A model generated the notes under the pieces. That model saw only the letters and a program-made list of their open reading frames with translations, was not told the origin of the DNA and made no database searches. The position numbers were made by a program, and so were the translations under genes. This document shows, in pieces, positions 13,463 through 16,432 of a stretch of DNA of 16,432 nt. The stretch is from Flemingiibacterium sp045636265. Lineage in GTDB: Bacteria > Bacillota > Clostridia > Oscillospirales > CAG-272. Position 1 is the first letter of the stretch. The number at the start of each line of letters is the position of its first letter. The stretch is from positions 1 to 16,432 of the forward strand of contig JAZTXD010000101.1 of assembly GCA_045636265.1 (NCBI GenBank). The letters run 5' to 3'.

Positions 13463-13821
13463 TGGCAAGATTAATTAATATTAACGGAGAGTCGCTCCGA
13501 AAAGAGATTCAGAGCAGGGGGATCGCGCTAACTGAGGCCGGTCCGATGATCTACAAGAGCGAATCGTATTTTTCAAAAGTTATCGCGCGCAACAAGATAC
13601 AGAAGGGCGACGTCCAGCATATCGAGAGCAGATTTAACATTCTGCCTGAGACATACGTTATCCCGGACGAGCCGAGCGAGCCGGAACAGATGGTTATCGA
13701 CGGAACGGAGTCCGCTCCGGAGATTATCATCGCGCCGCAGATCAGCCCGGAACAATGGACGAGACTCGAGGAGCTGATCTCCCGGGCCGTTACTAAGGCT
13801 ATCGTTACGACGCTTAGATAG
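13462..13821 (+). CDS. HTH-type DNA-binding protein
   Basis: 119 aa from ATG 13462, overlapping the exonuclease stop (TAATG) with GGAGGTG at 13450-13456; an upstream ATG in frame at 13393 lies inside the exonuclease gene. Residues about 7-45 (INGESLRKEIQSRGIALTEAG, then SESYFSKVIARNKI) resemble a Cro/CI-type helix-turn-helix as in small Firmicutes phage regulators. A Pro/Glu-rich linker (68-95) precedes a C-terminal helix (97-119, PEQWTRLEELISRAVTKAIV), suited to dimerisation. It is the only candidate transcription regulator in the window. Confidence 0.65.
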   Translation: MARLININGESLRKEIQSRGIALTEAGPMIYKSESYFSKVIARNKIQKGDVQHIESRFNILPETYVIPDEPSEPEQMVIDGTESAPEIIIAPQISPEQWTRLEELISRAVTKAIVTTLR

Positions 13822-13832
13822 GAGGTCCGCAA

Positions 13833-14630
13833 ATGATAAGTATCATAGTTCCGTATAAAAACGCGGGCGAGTGGATCCGGCGCTGTTGTGAGAGCTTGCA
13901 TAAACTGGACGACGATAGATTCGAGTTCTTAATGATAGACGACAACGAGGAGAAGCGCCGCTCGATAGATTCCGAGATCGTCGAGGAGTACGAGAGAAAA
14001 GACAACCGATTCGTCTCTTTTGTGAATATGTTTAATCCGGGCGTATCCGGGGCTCGTAATACCGGACTATATCATGCGGATGGCGACTGGATAACTTTCC
14101 TCGATGCGGACGACGAGCTCCTGGAGGATGCGAATCGGGCGTATTTTGCGACGTTGCTGGCCGACGCTAATATTCATCAAATGAATCATAAACGATATTA
14201 TGCTCAGATAAACCGGCTCGCGACAAGGTATACGAACGTCGGCGGATGGTACGACATAGAAAACCGGCCGACGAGATGGGAGTTCGTATGGAATAAGATA
14301 TACCGGCGTCAGTTCCTCGAGGATAATAATATCCGTTTTGACGAGTCTCTGACATACGGAGAGGACGAGCTCTTTAATCTCGAGTGCCTGGCAGCAGATA
14401 ATCGGATACATCACGCCAGCATCGACGTCTCGGCAGTTATCCATCACTTCGAAAATAAAAGCCGGCTCAGCAAGATAAAGACGGCCGAGGACTTGCTCGA
14501 TCATATCCGAGCGATAGAGGACTTTATTATCGAGCAGCAAGATCCGACGGTCCGGGGCGCTGTATGCGGGATAATCTCGGCTCATTGGAAGTCTAAAACA
14601 TTTATGCGGCTTCTCGGGCTGCAGGAATAG
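13833..14630 (+). CDS. Family 2 glycosyltransferase (GT-A fold)
   Basis: 265 aa. The GT2 pattern is clear: ISIIVPYKNAGEWIRRCCESL (2-22) for nucleotide binding, NPGVSGARNTGL (68-79), the DADD metal/UDP site (91-94, DXD-type), and YGEDELF (175-181) with the ED pair expected near the catalytic base. WNKIYRR (153-159) is also typical of GT2. No transmembrane segment, so it is soluble and cytoplasmic. It uses a nucleotide sugar; the acceptor is unknown. It is embedded between the HTH and SSB genes in the early operon, not near surface or lysogeny genes, so modification of phage DNA bases or an intracellular host target is worth considering. AGGAGGTCC precedes the ATG. Confidence 0.85.
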   Translation: MISIIVPYKNAGEWIRRCCESLHKLDDDRFEFLMIDDNEEKRRSIDSEIVEEYERKDNRFVSFVNMFNPGVSGARNTGLYHADGDWITFLDADDELLEDANRAYFATLLADANIHQMNHKRYYAQINRLATRYTNVGGWYDIENRPTRWEFVWNKIYRRQFLEDNNIRFDESLTYGEDELFNLECLAADNRIHHASIDVSAVIHHFENKSRLSKIKTAEDLLDHIRAIEDFIIEQQDPTVRGAVCGIISAHWKSKTFMRLLGLQE

Positions 14631-14635
14631 TTATA

Positions 14636-14720
14636 AAGGCGGGGCGGATCTATCTCCTTAAATGATAAAAGTATAACTGCAGGGCAAAACGCTAACTTCC
14701 ATTTTTCGCCGCTCCGCCTT
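14636..14720 (+). other. Large stem-loop before ssb
   Basis: AAGGCGGGGCGG (14636-14647) pairs with CCGCTCCGCCTT (14709-14720), a 12-bp stem with one G-U, closing a 61-nt loop. It fills the only sizeable gap in the early operon (109 nt). There is no T-run of terminator quality after it. CTCCT in the loop (14654-14658) could pair with the AGGAG ribosome site of ssb (14728-14732). The 3' arm GCTCCGCCTT repeats the arm of the terminator at 916-925. A regulatory RNA element is likely, its kind unknown. Confidence 0.5.
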
Positions 14721-14739
14721 ATTAATCAGGAGGGATTAT

Positions 14740-15126
14740 ATGTATAACTCTATTACGATTCATGGTTACGCCGGACGAGATCCGGAAATAACAGAGGTCC
14801 AGGGACAGAACGGGCCGTATAAAAAAACGACCGTATCCGTCGGAGTATCGAGGGACTTCGGGGACGATACGGACTGGTTTTACTGCGTCTTTTATGGTAA
14901 GCGCGCCGAGGTCGTCGAGAAGTGGATCCGCAAGGGCTCGCAGATTATCGTATACGGCCGCATGGAGTCGTATAAACCGAAGAACGAGCCGAATCGGACT
15001 GCCTGGCTGCTCAGAGCTGACGGATTCGACTTCTGCGATAAAAAGACTAACAGCGACGGATCAGCTGCAACGAGCGACGAGCCGGAAGGACTCGAGCCGC
15101 TGCAGGACGACGATATTCCATTTTAA
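14740..15126 (+). CDS. ssb: Single-stranded DNA-binding protein
   Basis: 128 aa with an N-terminal OB fold: YNSITIHGYAGRDPEIT, then TTVSVGVSRDF, TDWFYCVFYGKRAEVVEKWIRKG and IIVYGRMESYK, all standard SSB blocks. It ends in an acidic tip with DDDIPF, the peptide by which bacterial SSBs recruit partner proteins, so the phage protein probably works with host or phage replication and repair enzymes. The linker (about 103-118) is short. It covers and protects single-stranded DNA during replication and recombination. CAGGAGGG precedes the ATG. Confidence 0.94.
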   Translation: MYNSITIHGYAGRDPEITEVQGQNGPYKKTTVSVGVSRDFGDDTDWFYCVFYGKRAEVVEKWIRKGSQIIVYGRMESYKPKNEPNRTAWLLRADGFDFCDKKTNSDGSAATSDEPEGLEPLQDDDIPF

Positions 15127-15138
15127 CGGAGGGCTCTA

Positions 15139-15411
15139 ATGACTAAACCGTTAGTATTTAATTACAAAAGATACGAGGAGCTCCGGGAGGCGTATAAGCA
15201 GCTCCTGGAGGATAATCAAAAGTTAATGGCCGATAATAAGAGACTAAGGAAAGAGTTATCGAGACAAATTGCTCCGAGAGTCGCGTTCGTGTGCGACGGC
15301 CGGGCGTGTGATAATGACTGCTGGCCGTCTTATTGCCATCATACAGAGGACGTCGAGCACGCTGCTAACTTTACGAAAATCGACGGCAAATATATAGAGG
15401 AGTTCCGATAA
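15139..15411 (+). CDS. Coiled-coil protein with a Cys/His cluster
   Basis: 90 aa. Residues 12-42 form a heptad-like coiled coil (EELREAYKQLLEDNQKL and on). The C-terminal half has VAFVCDGRACDNDCWPSYCHHT with C52, C57, C61, C66 and H67/H68, followed by VEHAANF, a signature found in a very common small protein family of Firmicutes phages and mobile elements (VCDG-x-C...CxHT-x3-HAxNF). A zinc site is probable and the function is unknown. Its stop overlaps the methyltransferase start in TAATG. Confidence 0.72.
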   Translation: MTKPLVFNYKRYEELREAYKQLLEDNQKLMADNKRLRKELSRQIAPRVAFVCDGRACDNDCWPSYCHHTEDVEHAANFTKIDGKYIEEFR

Positions 15412-16061
15412 TGCTCGACTTCGGATTCTATAACATGGACTGTCTCGCTGGTATGAGAGAGTTCCCGGACAATTACTTCGAGCTGGCCGTCGTGGATCCG
15501 CCGTATGGAATCAAAGCGGACAAGGGGACCGGCGGATTCGGACACGCGACTCCGAGACATTACTCGTCAAAGTGGGACGACAAGATTCCCGGGCCGGATT
15601 ACTTTCGTGAGCTGCTGAGAGTCAGCCGGAACGCGATCGTATGGGGCGGCCAGTACATGACGGAGCATCTTCCTCCGGGGACGAAGTGGCTCGTATGGGA
15701 TAAAGTCGGAGAGGCTAAGTTTGAGAATCCGTACTCTAAATGCGAGCTCGCCTGGACGTCGTTCCCGGGCGTCGTGGACAAGTTCGTATGCTATCAAATG
15801 GGATTCATCAGCGACGATAAAGACGCGCGGATCCATCCGACGCAGAAGCCAGTCGCTCTTTATAAATGGATCCTACAGCATTACGCGAAGCCCGGCGACA
15901 AGATACTCGATACTCACGTCGGGAGCGCCTCGTCTTTGATAGCTTGTTACGATATGGGCTTCGATTACGTCGGATTCGAGATCGACGAGGAATATTATAA
16001 AAAAGCATCGGAGCGCCTGGAGGAGGAGAAGGCACAAATACGAATGGAGCTGACGATATGA
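15411..16061 (+). CDS. DNA methyltransferase, beta class (N6-adenine or N4-cytosine)
   Basis: 216 aa. The catalytic motif VDPPYGI (28-34) comes before the SAM-binding motif LDTHVGSAS (166-174), the order of beta-class amino-methyltransferases. HPTQKP (142-147) and GFEID (188-192) complete the family signature. DPPY favours adenine N6 methylation, but cytosine N4 cannot be excluded. Target-recognition residues would lie between about 40 and 140. No cognate restriction gene is present, so it is probably an orphan enzyme that shields phage DNA from host restriction, as in many phage early regions. The start overlaps the upstream stop. Confidence 0.9.
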   Translation: MLDFGFYNMDCLAGMREFPDNYFELAVVDPPYGIKADKGTGGFGHATPRHYSSKWDDKIPGPDYFRELLRVSRNAIVWGGQYMTEHLPPGTKWLVWDKVGEAKFENPYSKCELAWTSFPGVVDKFVCYQMGFISDDKDARIHPTQKPVALYKWILQHYAKPGDKILDTHVGSASSLIACYDMGFDYVGFEIDEEYYKKASERLEEEKAQIRMELTI

Positions 16062-16073
16062 GGAGATTTTTAG

Positions 16074-16432
16074 ATGATTTACAATAAATATATTATTGTC
16101 GACTCAAGGGAAAAACCTAAAGCGATCGGCCGTATCCTCGAGCACTTCGATAAAAACGGCGTACCGTACGAGGTCAGCAAGCTATTATTCGGCGACTACA
16201 TGGATTACAACCGGCCGCAAATAGTTATAGACCGTAAGCAAAATATCGCGGAGCTGGCGAAGAATTGCACGTCGGAACACGTCCGATTCCGGAACGAGAT
16301 GGAGAAGGCTCGTAAAGCTGGAGCGCGGCTCGTAATACTCGTCGAGCAGAATCGATATAAGGACCGGGACGAGACGGTCGAGGTCCGGAGTATCGAGGAT
16401 CTGATTCGATGGTCCTCTCCGCATACTCAGGT
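16074..16432 (+). CDS. ERCC4-type (XPF-like) nuclease, 3' end missing
   Basis: 119 codons are visible and the frame is open to the right edge. GAGGAGA (16060-16066) lies 7 nt before ATG 16074. The ERCC4 nuclease motif is recognisable: IIVDSREKP (7-15), FGDY (39-42), and VIDRKQ (51-56) in place of the usual VERK, with LVILVEQN after it. ERCC4-family enzymes cut branched or structured DNA near single/double-strand junctions. In Firmicutes phages such genes sit in replication/recombination operons, as here after ssb and the methyltransferase. Whether the C-terminal part is intact cannot be seen. Confidence 0.75.
   Translation, partial: MIYNKYIIVDSREKPKAIGRILEHFDKNGVPYEVSKLLFGDYMDYNRPQIVIDRKQNIAELAKNCTSEHVRFRNEMEKARKAGARLVILVEQNRYKDRDETVEVRSIEDLIRWSSPHTQ

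Noticed and set aside
14648..14708. preQ1 or other known small riboswitch in the ssb leader
   Set aside because: GCAGGGCAAAACGC and GCTAACTT looked faintly similar to preQ1-I parts, but the conserved core order and the A-rich tail are not there.
1..16432. CRISPR arrays, insertion sequences, transposases
   Set aside because: No regularly spaced repeats and no terminal inverted repeats or transposase motifs were seen on either strand.

Overview
The window is a continuous piece of a tailed phage (siphovirus type) or prophage that infects a low-to-mid GC Gram-positive host, most likely a gut Clostridia/Lachnospiraceae-type bacterium. The evidence is the phi13-type major tail protein, the gpG/gpGT-like chaperone pair, the Dit/Tal baseplate, an r1t-like holin, a CHAP endolysin, strong GGAGG ribosome sites throughout, and a Cas4/RecB-like exonuclease of the kind common in Firmicutes phages. 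Every gene I accept is on the + strand. No integrase, repressor/antirepressor pair or att site is visible, so lifestyle cannot be decided here.

Region 1 (1-7177), tail: tail terminator, major tail protein followed by an intrinsic terminator, tail assembly chaperone with a -1 programmed frameshift at A AAA AAC, tape measure, an enlarged Dit with two inserted domains, and a Tal-like protein with a swappable C-terminus.

Region 2 (7194-8996), lysis: holin, endolysin, and a second small membrane protein. The endolysin frame stops at CCC TAA. A second intact cell-wall hydrolase domain (NlpC/P60-like, 175 aa with its linker) follows in the +1 frame without a usable start of its own. This looks like a +1 frameshift that makes a 412-residue two-enzyme lysin beside a 237-residue short form.

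Region 3 (9011-10626), appendages: a BppU-like N-terminal domain protein, a 90-aa fibre-like protein and two related small fibre proteins with a shared N-terminal module. Terminator at 10717-10744.

Region 4 (10745-11005), control region: a near-perfect sigma-A promoter (TTGACA-18-TATAAT) followed immediately by a structured leader of about 200 nt. Its 5' and 3' ends can form two stacked 8-bp long-range helices. The 3' strand of the outer helix can instead pair with the very strong ribosome site of the first early gene. This is riboswitch-like architecture that I cannot assign to a known class.

Region 5 (11006-16432), early/DNA-metabolism operon: tightly packed, often overlapping genes. They encode a Cys4 protein, a 34-aa membrane peptide, several small unknowns, a zinc-ribbon protein, the exonuclease, an HTH protein, a family-2 glycosyltransferase, SSB, a Cys-rich coiled-coil protein, a beta-class adenine/cytosine-N4 methyltransferase, and an ERCC4-type nuclease running off the right edge.

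Base composition is mosaic. Most of the window is CpG-rich and CpA-poor, while the Dit insert, the Tal C-terminus, the tail of the long endolysin and the last fibre's C-terminus are CpA-rich. These look like recently acquired host-interaction modules.
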